From: CAZHJK01 sp964533275
GTDB taxonomy: Bacteria; Bacillota; Clostridia; Eubacteriales; Garciellaceae
Direction: 5' to 3'
Assembly: GCA_964533275.1 (NCBI GenBank)
Contig: CAZHJK010000037.1
Coordinates: 1-19,594, forward strand
Length of the DNA stretch: 19,594 nt
Part shown: piece after piece, positions 1 through 9,156 of the stretch
How positions within the stretch are numbered: the stretch's first letter is position 1
Layout: every line of letters begins with the position of its first letter
Translations under genes and position numbers: made by a program
Notes under the pieces: model-generated
Seen by the model: the letters and a program-made list of their open reading frames with translations, nothing else
The model's database searches: none
What the model was told of the DNA's origin: nothing

Positions 1-35
1 AAAAAATAAGCGCCATAAATATATTATGAGCGCTT
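1..35 (-). terminator. Intrinsic terminator after rarA
   Basis: The arms AAGCGC (8-13) and GCGCTT (30-35) pair, and the stem continues with CATAA/TTATG after a one-base bulge. On the minus strand the hairpin is followed by a T-rich run (positions 7 to 1). It begins 24 bases after the rarA stop codon, so it most likely ends the ltaE-rarA transcript. Confidence 0.75.
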
Positions 36-58
36 TAGGATATTTTATTTATCTTCTT

Positions 59-1393
59 CTATATATTTTTTTTTAATTTATTCATTCTATCCTTTATAGT
101 CTTTTCATATCCATTATCCGTAGGATTGTAATATATTGATCCTTGTAGTTCATCAGGAAGATATTGTTGATTCACATATCCTTCTTTATAATCATGTGGA
201 TATTTATAGCCCTTTCCATGTCCAAATTGTTCTGCTCCTTTATAATGAGCATCTCTTAGGTGAATTGGTATTGACCCTGTTCTTTTATTCTCAACATCCT
301 TTAGGGCGCTAGCAATTGCTATATAGGACGCATTACTCTTAGGTGCTGTTGCTAAATATGTCACAGCCTGAGCAAGTATAATCCTGGCTTCTGGAAATCC
401 TACAAATTCAACTGCCCTAGCTGTAGATACTGCGATATTTAAAGCTTGTGGATCAGCATTCCCAATATCCTCAGAAGCTAATATTATAATCCTTCTAGCA
501 ATAAATTTAGGATCCTCACCTGCGTATATCATCTTAGCCAACCAATATAGTGCTGAATCAGCATCAGAACCCCGTATGCTTTTTATAAATGCTGAAACAG
601 TATCATAATGGTTATCACCATTTTTACCATATACCAAAGCTCTTTTTTGTATACATTCTTGAGCAACATCTAAATCGATATTAATTATATTGCCATCCGT
701 AGTAGGAGTAGTAGTTAGTGCTGCTAATTCTAGTGCATTTAATGCAGTTCTAGCGTCTCCATTTGCTGTACCTGCTAAATGCTTTAAGGCACTATTAGTT
801 ATTTGAATATTATAATTTCCTAAACCATTTATTTTATCCTTTAGGGCATATTTTAATATATTTTCAATATCAATTTGTTCTAAAGCCTTTAATGAAAAAA
901 TTCTAGAACGGGAAACTAAGGGGGGATTCACTTCAAAATATGGATTTTCAGTTGTAGCTCCAATAAGTATAACTATTCCATTTTCTACAGAAGGCAATAA
1001 TGCATCCTGCTGGCTTTTATTAAATCTATGAATCTCATCTATGAATAGGATTGTTTTCTTATTATACATGCCCAATCTATCTTCTGCTTCTTTAATCACT
1101 CTCCGTATATCAGCTACTCCTGAAGTTACTGCATTTAATTGTTCAAAATATGACTTTGTACTATTAGCAATAATCTTTGCAAGAGTTGTTTTTCCAGTCC
1201 CTGGAGGTCCATAAAAAATAATAGAGGATAATTGATCAGCTTTTATTGCTCTATACAACAACTTGTCTTTTCCTATAATATGATCCTGACCAATAAATTC
1301 TTCAATACTTCTTGGTCTCATACGGGTAGCAAGAGGTGCTTTTTTATTTAATTGATTATCTTTATTAATTTTAAAAAAATTCATATTTTCCAT
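59..1393 (-). CDS. rarA: Replication-associated recombination protein A (RarA/MgsA AAA+ ATPase)
   Basis: RarA is a clamp-loader-like AAA+ ATPase that acts at stalled or gapped replication forks. The 444-aa product has Walker A GPPGTGKT (residues 62-69), Walker B ILFIDE (115-120) followed by IHRFNK, a sensor-1 stretch GATTENP (145-151) and SRSR (161-164) as the arginine-finger region. The C-terminal half carries the tetramerisation region typical of the family, including the segment IPIHLRDAHY, and total length is normal. The start ATG lies 11 bases after the ltaE stop with a weak GGATGA ribosome site. A second ATG three codons downstream is an alternative start. The spacing suggests co-transcription with ltaE, and a terminator follows the gene. 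Confidence 0.96.
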   Translation of the reverse strand: MENMNFFKINKDNQLNKKAPLATRMRPRSIEEFIGQDHIIGKDKLLYRAIKADQLSSIIFYGPPGTGKTTLAKIIANSTKSYFEQLNAVTSGVADIRRVIKEAEDRLGMYNKKTILFIDEIHRFNKSQQDALLPSVENGIVILIGATTENPYFEVNPPLVSRSRIFSLKALEQIDIENILKYALKDKINGLGNYNIQITNSALKHLAGTANGDARTALNALELAALTTTPTTDGNIINIDLDVAQECIQKRALVYGKNGDNHYDTVSAFIKSIRGSDADSALYWLAKMIYAGEDPKFIARRIIILASEDIGNADPQALNIAVSTARAVEFVGFPEARIILAQAVTYLATAPKSNASYIAIASALKDVENKRTGSIPIHLRDAHYKGAEQFGHGKGYKYPHDYKEGYVNQQYLPDELQGSIYYNPTDNGYEKTIKDRMNKLKKNI

Positions 1394-1404
1394 TTAAATC
1401 ATCC

Positions 1405-2439
1405 TTATTTTATTGCTATTTTTTTAATAGCACTTAATACCACTTCTATGTCTTCCTTTTTAAAGAATGCGTGGGTTACAAAACGAACCTCTCCATTTTT
1501 CGAACCATTAATTAGGATATTATTTTCCTTTAAAGCTTCTGCTAATTGGTTACCATTCAATCCCATACCAGTAACATCCAACATAATTATATTAGTTTGA
1601 ATATCATCAGCATTAATTTTTACACCTGGAATCATTGCTAGACCTTGGGCTAGAATTTTTGCATTATCATGGTCCTCTTGCAATCGCAATGTCATTTCAT
1701 CTAAGGCAATTATGCCTGCAGCAGCTAAAATTCCAACCTGTCTCATCCCACCGCCTAAAAGCTTTCTATTCTTCCTAGCTTTTTCAATAAATTCCTTACT
1801 TCCAACCAGAATAGAACCAATAGGTGCACATAACCCTTTAGAAAGACATATATTTATACTATCTGCATATTGAGATAGTTCCTTTACATCTATATTTAGA
1901 TAGGTGGAAGCATTGAAAATTCTTGCTCCATCTAAATGAATAGGTATACCATATTTTTCCCCCACTTCATAAATTGCCTGCATCTTTTTCAAAGATATTA
2001 CTATTCCTCCTGCTTTATTATGGGTATTTTCCATACATATCAGACTTGTTCTAGGATAATGAATATTATAATCTCTTATTGCATTTTCAACTTCTTCAGC
2101 ATTAAGTGCCCCAGATTCTCCCTTTAGCGATCTAGCTTGTACCCCTGCTAAAACTGCTATTCCACCAACTTCATTTGTGAATATATGAGAATCTTCCTCT
2201 AGTATAATTTCATCTCCTCTTTGGGTATGTGTCAATACTGCAACTTGATTGCCCATTGTTCCACTGGGTACAAATAGGGCAGCTTCTTTGCCTAACTTTT
2301 TAGCAGCTTTATATTCTAATTCTAACATTGTAGGATCATCTCTATACACATCATCTCCTACTTCGGCTTTATACATGGCTTCTCTCATTTTTTCCGTTGG
2401 CTTCGTTACCGTATCACTTCTTAAATCTATAAATTTCAT
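1405..2439 (-). CDS. ltaE: Low-specificity L-threonine aldolase
   Basis: This PLP fold-type I enzyme cleaves L-threonine or L-allo-threonine to glycine and acetaldehyde. The 344-aa product starts with the family hallmark FIDLRSDTVTKPT, has HLDGAR at residues 168-173 (Asp170 would contact the PLP ring nitrogen) and the Schiff-base Lys201 in LSKGLCAPIGS. Length is normal. The start is set by a clear TTGGAGGT ribosome site seven bases upstream. It is first in a unit with rarA. With glyA next door, the two genes make this end of the window a glycine-forming locus. Between glyA and ltaE lie the glyA terminator and one copy of a palindromic repeat. I did not find a convincing promoter. Confidence 0.95.
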   Translation of the reverse strand: MKFIDLRSDTVTKPTEKMREAMYKAEVGDDVYRDDPTMLELEYKAAKKLGKEAALFVPSGTMGNQVAVLTHTQRGDEIILEEDSHIFTNEVGGIAVLAGVQARSLKGESGALNAEEVENAIRDYNIHYPRTSLICMENTHNKAGGIVISLKKMQAIYEVGEKYGIPIHLDGARIFNASTYLNIDVKELSQYADSINICLSKGLCAPIGSILVGSKEFIEKARKNRKLLGGGMRQVGILAAAGIIALDEMTLRLQEDHDNAKILAQGLAMIPGVKINADDIQTNIIMLDVTGMGLNGNQLAEALKENNILINGSKNGEVRFVTHAFFKKEDIEVVLSAIKKIAIK

Positions 2440-2561
2440 AATAAAACCTCCAAATTTAATTCTATTATTCTTCTAACTAATTTATATTCTTCATTTATAC
2501 TATGTTTTCCTCTTAATCTACTCTTAAACTTTTTACTATTTATAAGAAAACAAATTTGTTA

Positions 2562-2610
2562 AAGTAAGAAAGTATGGTCCCTTGTGAGCAATATGAACTT
2601 TTATGCTTCA
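2562..2610 (-). repeat. Palindromic intergenic repeat, copy A
   Basis: Read on the minus strand, this 49-base stretch matches the plus strand at 9193-9243 at about 39 of 49 positions (hand alignment). The core includes TTGCTC followed two bases later by AAGGGACCA. The ends are partly self-complementary, AAAGT against ACTTT, so each copy can fold into a hairpin with the conserved core in the loop. It lies 11 bases beyond the glyA terminator stem and about 120 bases upstream of ltaE. No open reading frame is present. Its nature (REP-like, MITE-like or RNA element) is unknown. Confidence 0.7.
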
Positions 2611-2644
2611 TAAAAGAGAACGAACAGCCAAATATTGACTGTTC
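2611..2644 (-). terminator. Intrinsic terminator after glyA
   Basis: On the minus strand GAACAGTCA (2644-2636) pairs with TGGCTGTTC (2630-2622) over nine base pairs, one of them a G-U pair. That pair would be an A-C mismatch in a plus-strand transcript, so the hairpin belongs to minus-strand transcription. A T-rich tail, GTTCTCTTTT, follows. The stem starts 15 bases after the glyA stop. Confidence 0.75.
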
Positions 2645-2659
2645 TATGTATTCTTAATA

Positions 2660-3892
2660 TTAATATAAGGGATATTTCTCGCATAAATTTGCTACTTTTT
2701 CTTTTGCTAGTTCAAGCTTATTTTCCCCTTGGGTTAGAGTAATTTTGATAATTTCAGCAATTACTTCCATATCCGCTTCCTTCATTCCCCTACTTGTAAC
2801 AGCTGGTGTTCCTACTCTTATCCCACTGGTTACAAAGGGACTTTCTGTTTCAAAGGGTATTGTATTTTTATTTACAGTAACCCCTACTTCATCTAAAAGT
2901 TTTTCGGCTTTTTTACCTGTAATATTATGTCTAGTTAAGTCCACTAATATTAAATGATTATCTGTTCCGCCTGAGACTAAACGAAATCCTTTATTTAGTA
3001 ATGATTTAGCTAATGCTTTTGAATTTAATACTATTTGATTTTGGTATTCTTTAAATTCTGGTGTTAGCGCTTCCTTAAAGCTAACTGCCTTAGATGCAAT
3101 AATATGCATTAACGGACCTCCTTGGGTACCAGGAAATATAGCTTTATCAATTGCTTTAGCAAATTCTTCCTTACAAAGAATAATTCCTCCCCTTGGTCCT
3201 CGAAGGGTCTTGTGGGTAGTAGAGGTTACAAAGTCTGCATAGGGTACTGGATTTGGATGAAGCCCTGCAGCTACTAATCCGGCTATATGAGCCATATCAA
3301 CCATAAAGTAAGCATTTATTTTCTTTGCTATCTCCCCAATTCTTTCAAAATCGATTATTCTAGAATAAGCACTTGCTCCTGCCACTATTAATTTGGGGTG
3401 CTCTTTTATAGCTATTCTTTCTAACTCATCATAATCAATTAATTCAGTTTCCTTATTAACGCCGTAGCTCACAAAATTAAAAAATGTACCAGATATATTA
3501 ACTGGACTGCCATGGGTTAGATGCCCTCCATGGGGTAAACTCATTCCTAACACCTTATCCCCTGGCTTTAAAACAGAGAAATATACAGCCATGTTTGCCT
3601 GTGCTCCAGAATGGGGTTGAACATTGGCATGTTCTGCACCAAATAACTCTTTTAATCTTTCTCTAGCTAAATTCTCTACAATATCAACAAATTCACAACC
3701 ACCATAATATCTTTTACCAGGGTAGCCTTCTGCATATTTATTTGTAAGCGGACTACCCATTGCCTCCATAACTGCAGTAGAAACAAAATTTTCAGATGCA
3801 ATAAGCTCTATATTATTTCTCTGACGGCTTAATTCTAGTTTCATTGCATTAGCTACTTGAGGATCAATTTCCTCTACCCTCTTAAAATCCAT
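2660..3892 (-). CDS. glyA: Serine hydroxymethyltransferase
   Basis: GlyA interconverts serine plus tetrahydrofolate with glycine plus 5,10-methylene-tetrahydrofolate, the main cytoplasmic source of one-carbon units. The 410-aa product shows IELIASENFVS (28-38), the YAEGYPGKRYYGG substrate and dimer loop (53-65), Asp199 and His202 in VDMAHIAGL, and the PLP lysine K228 in TSTTHKTLRGPRGG. Length and order are normal. The ATG follows an AGGAGGG ribosome site by six bases. It is transcribed alone, with a promoter at 3937-3966 and a terminator at 2622-2644. No glycine riboswitch was seen upstream. Confidence 0.97.
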   Translation of the reverse strand: MDFKRVEEIDPQVANAMKLELSRQRNNIELIASENFVSTAVMEAMGSPLTNKYAEGYPGKRYYGGCEFVDIVENLARERLKELFGAEHANVQPHSGAQANMAVYFSVLKPGDKVLGMSLPHGGHLTHGSPVNISGTFFNFVSYGVNKETELIDYDELERIAIKEHPKLIVAGASAYSRIIDFERIGEIAKKINAYFMVDMAHIAGLVAAGLHPNPVPYADFVTSTTHKTLRGPRGGIILCKEEFAKAIDKAIFPGTQGGPLMHIIASKAVSFKEALTPEFKEYQNQIVLNSKALAKSLLNKGFRLVSGGTDNHLILVDLTRHNITGKKAEKLLDEVGVTVNKNTIPFETESPFVTSGIRVGTPAVTSRGMKEADMEVIAEIIKITLTQGENKLELAKEKVANLCEKYPLY

Positions 3893-3936
3893 ATTAATCC
3901 CTCCTATTTTATTACCATTAATCTTTGGATATTGAT

Positions 3937-3966
3937 ATTATATCTAATTATATATAAATAGTACAA
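3937..3966 (-). promoter_or_regulatory. Sigma-A-type promoter of glyA
   Basis: On the minus strand TTGTAC (3966-3961) is followed after 18 bases by a perfect TATAAT (3942-3937). The predicted start near 3930 gives a leader of roughly 40 bases before the glyA ATG. The region is very AT-rich, so chance matches are possible, but the -10 box is exact and the position is right. Confidence 0.6.
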
Positions 3967-4062
3967 TAATGTTTTATATGGATAGACATTTTTTTATCTT
4001 TTTCGATATTAATATTATAAAAAGAATTTGTTGAAAATTAGTTATTACCGAGGAAATTACAA

Positions 4063-5913
4063 TTATAAAGTAAAGATTTTTTCGGATACATCCTTTTCCC
4101 ATTCATCGCCTTTTACATAATAAATTTCATCTGATATAAGTTGAATATCTTTATATTCTTTTTTTGTATAATTGATTAATATAAGATACATTTTAAATTT
4201 ATATACTTTTTTGTAATTTAAAAAATCTGTTTTAAAATTTTCATCAATATAACTTTCCCCATCAGTCATAAAAATTATATCTGCATCTTTATATCCTAAA
4301 TTAATTATGAATTCAAGTGATTTAATAAGTGGTTTATTAAAATCCGTACCTTTACCTATATACCCTTCTATAATATCAAGTTTTTTTTCCAAATTCTCCG
4401 TATATGGTTCTAGTTCAATAATAAATAATTTATCTTCAACTGAGCTAAATTGTATAGTAAGCATTTTTCTTTTTTGTTTCCTTGCTATTTCCATAAAAGC
4501 AAATAAATGGGCTTTGGCTTCTTCTATCCTTTCTCCCTCCATACTTGCTGAACCATCGTAGCATACAATAATAGGTCCCTTTCTTTTTTTTTCTATTCTT
4601 GCACCTTCCCAAGTAGAGAGCCTAGCATTTAAATATCTATTATAGAAATCCAATTCAAATGCTTCTATACCTATTCCTAAATTAATATATTCATCTTCTG
4701 TAATACTATTTAAATCATCCGATATAGTATTTCTAGACTGAATTCCTTGATATAATTTTTTTCTTTTTCTTTGCCCTCTTCTAGCTAGAGTTCTTTTTTC
4801 CCCAATCTTGTTTAAGATTTTTTCTAATTCAGGTTTTCTAAGAGTCTTCGACAAATCTAAAATAAGATCAAAGGATAATTTCTTCATTTCTTCAGTTTTA
4901 GATCCAAAGCATTGTGCCTTTTCCTCTAGCTCCTCAATTATAAAAATTGCTTTATTAGTAATTTCATTTATATTTTCCTGATCTAGTATTTTTTCATAAT
5001 CATCTAATAGTATATTATCATCCTTTTCTAGCTGCTTTAATTTTTCTTCATATTCTTGTATCTTTTTAGAAATTAACTCGAAGTCAAGTTCATAACTGTT
5101 AAACTTACTTAATTCACTATTATTTACATTATTTTGTTTTTTTTGGTTAGAAGATGGGTTTTTACCATCTCCTGGGATGGATTGTTCACTGTCCTGCAAC
5201 TCCCCTTTTTCATATTCTTTAGAATTTTCACTATTTAGATCATCTTGGTTTTCTCCTTCTGTAGAATTTCCACTACCTTCAATTCTATCTATCTTACCTT
5301 CTATCGATTGCTCCTGTTGTTCCTTTTCCTCTTCTTGCTCAATAGAATTATTATCTTTATTATTCTTCTGAATCTCTTTATTCTTGTTAATAGATTTATT
5401 TCTTCTTTCGATTTTTTCTTCTATTAAATTTTTTTTATATTCTTCCTTAGATACTTTGTCTTTTAAATCCTGTATTCTCTCTAATATTTTATTTCTTTCC
5501 TCCATTAGATTTATGATTTTTTCATCTTTTATAAATTCAAAAAACCATTGTAACAAATGATAAAGTGCATTATAACTATAAACTAAATTACCCTTGGTCC
5601 GTCTTCTTAAATTATTAATATTTGTATTTTCTAACACTTTTTTTATTAAGATATGATGGGACTTTACTTGTAACGATATTTCTTCTTTATCCTTTAATGT
5701 GATTAATAATTTATAAAGAATATAGAATAAATCTTCAATTAAATAATTAAAAAAAGGAAAAAGCTTTTTCCCCTTTTCTTCAAATTGTTTTAGTATATTT
5801 GATTCCTTATAGAAGTCGTTAAAAAAATCCTTATCCAATAAATTACACAATATTATATTATATTTATATTTATATTGACTTTTTACATAATCATTTAATA
5901 AATTATTTTTCAA
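4063..5913 (-). CDS. ViaA-like von Willebrand factor A domain protein
   Basis: The product is 616 aa. Residues 1-135 are helical, 136-180 are charged and coiled-coil-like, and about 180-265 are low-complexity and rich in Glu, Asn, Gln and Ser. A second helical region (270-375) and a basic patch RKRKK (382-386) follow, then a VWA domain at about 446-610. The metal site is complete: DGSAS (Asp453, Ser455, Ser457), Thr523 in GKGTD and Asp551 in MTDGES. The stretch SDDLNSITEDEYINL ahead of the VWA domain resembles the linker of E. coli ViaA. The start is TTG after GGGGTG. It lies 12 bases after the ATPase gene. RavA/MoxR ATPases with VWA partners act as chaperone-like pairs; the substrate here is unknown. 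It is much longer than ViaA because of the low-complexity insert. Confidence 0.85.
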   Translation of the reverse strand: MKNNLLNDYVKSQYKYKYNIILCNLLDKDFFNDFYKESNILKQFEEKGKKLFPFFNYLIEDLFYILYKLLITLKDKEEISLQVKSHHILIKKVLENTNINNLRRRTKGNLVYSYNALYHLLQWFFEFIKDEKIINLMEERNKILERIQDLKDKVSKEEYKKNLIEEKIERRNKSINKNKEIQKNNKDNNSIEQEEEKEQQEQSIEGKIDRIEGSGNSTEGENQDDLNSENSKEYEKGELQDSEQSIPGDGKNPSSNQKKQNNVNNSELSKFNSYELDFELISKKIQEYEEKLKQLEKDDNILLDDYEKILDQENINEITNKAIFIIEELEEKAQCFGSKTEEMKKLSFDLILDLSKTLRKPELEKILNKIGEKRTLARRGQRKRKKLYQGIQSRNTISDDLNSITEDEYINLGIGIEAFELDFYNRYLNARLSTWEGARIEKKRKGPIIVCYDGSASMEGERIEEAKAHLFAFMEIARKQKRKMLTIQFSSVEDKLFIIELEPYTENLEKKLDIIEGYIGKGTDFNKPLIKSLEFIINLGYKDADIIFMTDGESYIDENFKTDFLNYKKVYKFKMYLILINYTKKEYKDIQLISDEIYYVKGDEWEKDVSEKIFTL

Positions 5914-5925
5914 AGCTTTTCACCC

Positions 5926-7152
5926 CTACAGTTGAAATCCTAAATATTGTTCATAAATATCTATCTTTCTTTTTTTTATAAGTTCATATACCTCTTTAAT
6001 AACTTCATATTTATCTATATCAGGATAATATTCTAGAATTCTATCCAGAAGTAAGTCTAAGTCTTTTATAGCTTCGAAATAAGCTTCAGCTTTTTTCTCA
6101 ACATCTATTCCTCTCAAATTTCTAGATAAACCTCCCAATATGCTTTCAAATATATCTTTATATTCTTCCGCATTTTTTTCTATTACATTAAGAGCCTCTT
6201 CTACTGCATCTTCAACATAAGGAATATCTTCTTGATTTTCCCAAAAAACAAATTTTAACGGGAGCAAATCTATAAGTTGCACTGTTTTTCTACCATTTAG
6301 AATAGCATGTGCTTTAACAACATTTCTTGCATTTTTCAATCTTCTAGGAGATATAAATATATTATGTTTCTCTCTAAGCTGATTCGCAATTTTAACCATC
6401 TGTTCTGCTATAAAAATAGGTAGTTCAACATCCTGTAAGTGTTCTTGGATATATATTATTTCATTAATACAAATAGAGACATCACTGGTTAATTCATCAT
6501 CCATTAATAGCATTTTCACCTGATTATCAAAATCCTGTACCCCTTTAACCATAACTCTTATCAAAAACCTATCATGAATAGCCTGCAGTTTTCTATCAAA
6601 ATCATCTTCCTCCTCGAGTTTATGAAAGGATTTAGGGAAAAAATTAGTATCAGCCATAAATAGTCTAATATTTGTTTTTATAATTTCAGTTCCATTTTTA
6701 AATTCCCCTTCATTCATTATGGTTATAAGCCCAGAATTTGCAATTTGCTCATTTAAACGATAAAACTCTGCACCATATACAACAAGACTATCGGGTAAGA
6801 AACCCTTAAAATTTCTTCTAGTAATGCTTGTTTTTTTATAAAATTCTAAGTCAGGTGCTCCGAATACATTATTGGGATGGATGTCCTCTCCTAATTGAAA
6901 CCAAAAATAAGGTGTACCATCAAGATTATCAAAATTTATCATCTTTACAAGATCACGTATAACAGCAGATTTAGCCGTACCCGGAGGGCCTAATGCTATA
7001 ATGTTAGACCTGGACACTAAAGCAATCATAATACCAGATATATAATCATCTAATTCAACATATTTTTTATTTATGAAATTTTGTATTTTTAATAATTTCA
7101 TCGAAATATTCTTAATAGAATATTCTTCTTTTTCTATTTCTGTCCTACTCAT
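5926..7152 (-). CDS. RavA/MoxR-family AAA+ ATPase with altered Walker B
   Basis: The 408-aa product has Walker A GPPGTAKS (55-62), the motif VFGAPDLEF (97-105), a NEGEFKNG segment (147-154), sensor-1 region FMADTN (165-170), HDRFLIR with a candidate arginine finger (Arg195), and ISPRRL sensor 2 (267-272). These follow the order seen in E. coli RavA. The Walker B position, FLDE in RavA, reads VVYGAE (124-129): the Mg-binding Asp is Ala128 and the catalytic Glu129 is kept. No signal or membrane segment is visible. It sits between an unknown 170-aa gene (23 bases upstream) and the VWA gene (12 bases downstream), the usual ATPase-VWA pairing. The family call is strong; the hydrolysis competence and cellular target are unknown. 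Confidence 0.9.
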   Translation of the reverse strand: MSRTEIEKEEYSIKNISMKLLKIQNFINKKYVELDDYISGIMIALVSRSNIIALGPPGTAKSAVIRDLVKMINFDNLDGTPYFWFQLGEDIHPNNVFGAPDLEFYKKTSITRRNFKGFLPDSLVVYGAEFYRLNEQIANSGLITIMNEGEFKNGTEIIKTNIRLFMADTNFFPKSFHKLEEEDDFDRKLQAIHDRFLIRVMVKGVQDFDNQVKMLLMDDELTSDVSICINEIIYIQEHLQDVELPIFIAEQMVKIANQLREKHNIFISPRRLKNARNVVKAHAILNGRKTVQLIDLLPLKFVFWENQEDIPYVEDAVEEALNVIEKNAEEYKDIFESILGGLSRNLRGIDVEKKAEAYFEAIKDLDLLLDRILEYYPDIDKYEVIKEVYELIKKRKIDIYEQYLGFQL

Positions 7153-7175
7153 TTTATAATTCCCTCACTCTCATA

Positions 7176-7688
7176 TTATAAAAAGTTTTCCTTATCTATG
7201 GTCTTTTGAGCATAATTAATTAATTCCTTTATATACTCCTCCAATTGGCTTAATGCGTCTAAATCTTTTTTTAAAACCATAATTTTTATAATTAATGGGA
7301 TATTTCTTTTCTCAAATAGTTGATCATTTTCAATAAAATACTCATCATGTATAAACATTTTTTTTATTCTAGTATCAAAAATAACTTCTTTTTCTCTTAA
7401 ATAAAAACTTATACAATTATTAATAATATTATAATCCTTATTATAATAAAAAAATAACGGCTGTAGTTTATAAACTTCATTATTAGAATTTAAAAATTCA
7501 TGAGCACTTTGTAAAATAACATTGTGTATGTTTATATATTTTCTATATAAATCTTTTTCAGATTTCATTACTATATTATTTAATCGTAATTTATTAGACT
7601 CTAATTGTTTTATAGTAACATTTTCTTTATTATCCATATTATTTAACATTTCCTGTGATTCAATTAATATATTTATAATTTCCTTCAT
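7176..7688 (-). CDS. Unknown helical protein of the AAA+/VWA unit
   Basis: I do not recognise this 170-aa protein. It is highly charged and looks mostly helical, with heptad-like stretches near residues 1-60 and 130-165. It has no signal peptide, membrane segment or cysteine motif. The ATG overlaps the stop of the upstream 451-aa gene by one base (TAATG), which suggests translational coupling, and an AGAAAGG ribosome site precedes it. The ATPase gene starts 23 bases after it ends. The gene is visibly more AT-rich than glyA or rarA. Its position makes it a likely partner or adaptor of the ATPase/VWA pair (inference from context only). Confidence 0.75.
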   Translation of the reverse strand: MKEIINILIESQEMLNNMDNKENVTIKQLESNKLRLNNIVMKSEKDLYRKYINIHNVILQSAHEFLNSNNEVYKLQPLFFYYNKDYNIINNCISFYLREKEVIFDTRIKKMFIHDEYFIENDQLFEKRNIPLIIKIMVLKKDLDALSQLEEYIKELINYAQKTIDKENFL

Positions 7689-9043
7689 TATCCTTTCTCC
7701 CTATTTTTTATACTAAGTGTTTTTAAATCATCTATTATTTTTAATATAGACTTAAAGTTTGAAATTTCTTTTTCAATTCTGCGTTTAGTATAGTTTTCTG
7801 GTTTACTTTTGTATTCCTCTAATAATAATTTTAGCTTTTCTTGTGAAGTCTTTTCTTTTTTATTATGCTTTGTCATTAATTCTATATTTTCATTAAATAT
7901 CAATCTATATTTATCATCACTAAAGGTTAAATTTTTATTATATTTATTTTTGTTGTTATATCTTGAATTTTTTCCTATTTCTAATTGTTTTGAGTAGTTA
8001 GACATTGGAACCATTGCTGTCAAAATCCAGTTTTTTAATATATTATAATCAGGGAATTTTTTAATTAAATTCTTTTTCCAAATTATTATTTCTAACAAAT
8101 AATTTAGAAGTTTATTTTTCCCTGTTATTTCTTCCAATGCTTTATCATTTATACAACCATATAGATCATGGATATCATCTTGATGTATGTTTTTAGAATT
8201 TTCTAAGGGTTCAAACTCTCGATAAATATTTTTTAATTCTAAAGCTTCATCCCAAATTACATTAAACGAATTTTTAATATCCTCAATTTCAATTGTTAAT
8301 TGACCCTTTATTTTTTTTAGCTGTTGCTCATATATACTATTGAATATCTTATTTACATATTTATCATTTATCTCTTTATTTTTATAGACTTTTTTTAATT
8401 CATTAATTTTTCTTTCCCTTAATTTTAATTGATTATATACATCAAGTTGATTTATTGTTTTCTCTTCAATTATCCATCCATTACTTTCCATAACATTTAA
8501 AAAACTTTTTATATTATTATGCTCTATTAAAAAATCCCTAGCAACATATGAATAAATATTACAATTGATTAAATCTTTTATCGATTGTTTTTCACTTATA
8601 TATTTAAATGTGGACTCCCTTAGTATAGAGAAAGTAAAAGGATCATAGTAATTTTTTGGGTTAAAGATTCTTGTAATATTTCTAATATAGTAACCATGAC
8701 CTAATGAATCAAAAAATGAGCTAGATGGTGTAATTGGTAAATGAATCCGATATACAAATGAGTTTTTAAATTTAATAGGTCTGCAAATGTATCTATTTAT
8801 AAAAATATCTCTTGTAAAATCGTCTCTTTTTATTTTTTGATCATCTAAAAAGTAATTATTTTCCACTATATAATCCTTATTTTTAGTATAGATCCTTTGT
8901 ACAATTCTATAACCTAAATAATTTTCTGGATACTTTTTAGTATTAATATTGTAATAGCTATAAAAGTTATTTTTTTTACCCTTCCAATACAATAAATTAT
9001 ATCCCTGCCAACTTTCAAATAGTATATTTACAAAATTATTCAC
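7688..9043 (-). CDS. Unknown 451-aa protein, first gene of the AAA+/VWA unit
   Basis: I do not recognise this protein. The first 150 residues are rich in Tyr, Phe and Asn and include the motif HLPITPSSSFFDSLGHGYY; the middle (about 205-265) is Lys/Glu-rich and coiled-coil-like; the last 60 residues are again charged and helical. No membrane segment, signal peptide or obvious catalytic motif is seen. The start is GTG, preceded by AAAGGAAG. It is followed with one-base overlap by the 170-aa gene, so it appears to be the first gene of a four-gene transcript. The 110 bases upstream are almost pure A and T, where promoter boxes cannot be chosen reliably. It may recognise the client of the ATPase/VWA pair, but that is only a guess from position. 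Confidence 0.75.
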   Translation of the reverse strand: MNNFVNILFESWQGYNLLYWKGKKNNFYSYYNINTKKYPENYLGYRIVQRIYTKNKDYIVENNYFLDDQKIKRDDFTRDIFINRYICRPIKFKNSFVYRIHLPITPSSSFFDSLGHGYYIRNITRIFNPKNYYDPFTFSILRESTFKYISEKQSIKDLINCNIYSYVARDFLIEHNNIKSFLNVMESNGWIIEEKTINQLDVYNQLKLRERKINELKKVYKNKEINDKYVNKIFNSIYEQQLKKIKGQLTIEIEDIKNSFNVIWDEALELKNIYREFEPLENSKNIHQDDIHDLYGCINDKALEEITGKNKLLNYLLEIIIWKKNLIKKFPDYNILKNWILTAMVPMSNYSKQLEIGKNSRYNNKNKYNKNLTFSDDKYRLIFNENIELMTKHNKKEKTSQEKLKLLLEEYKSKPENYTKRRIEKEISNFKSILKIIDDLKTLSIKNREKG

Positions 9044-9156
9044 TTATACACTTCCTTTAATTTTAAGCTATATATAATATTTACCCATTTATATATAAAT
9101 TATCTATATTTAAAAAGTATATATAAATCTAGATAATTATTATTATATAATATCTT

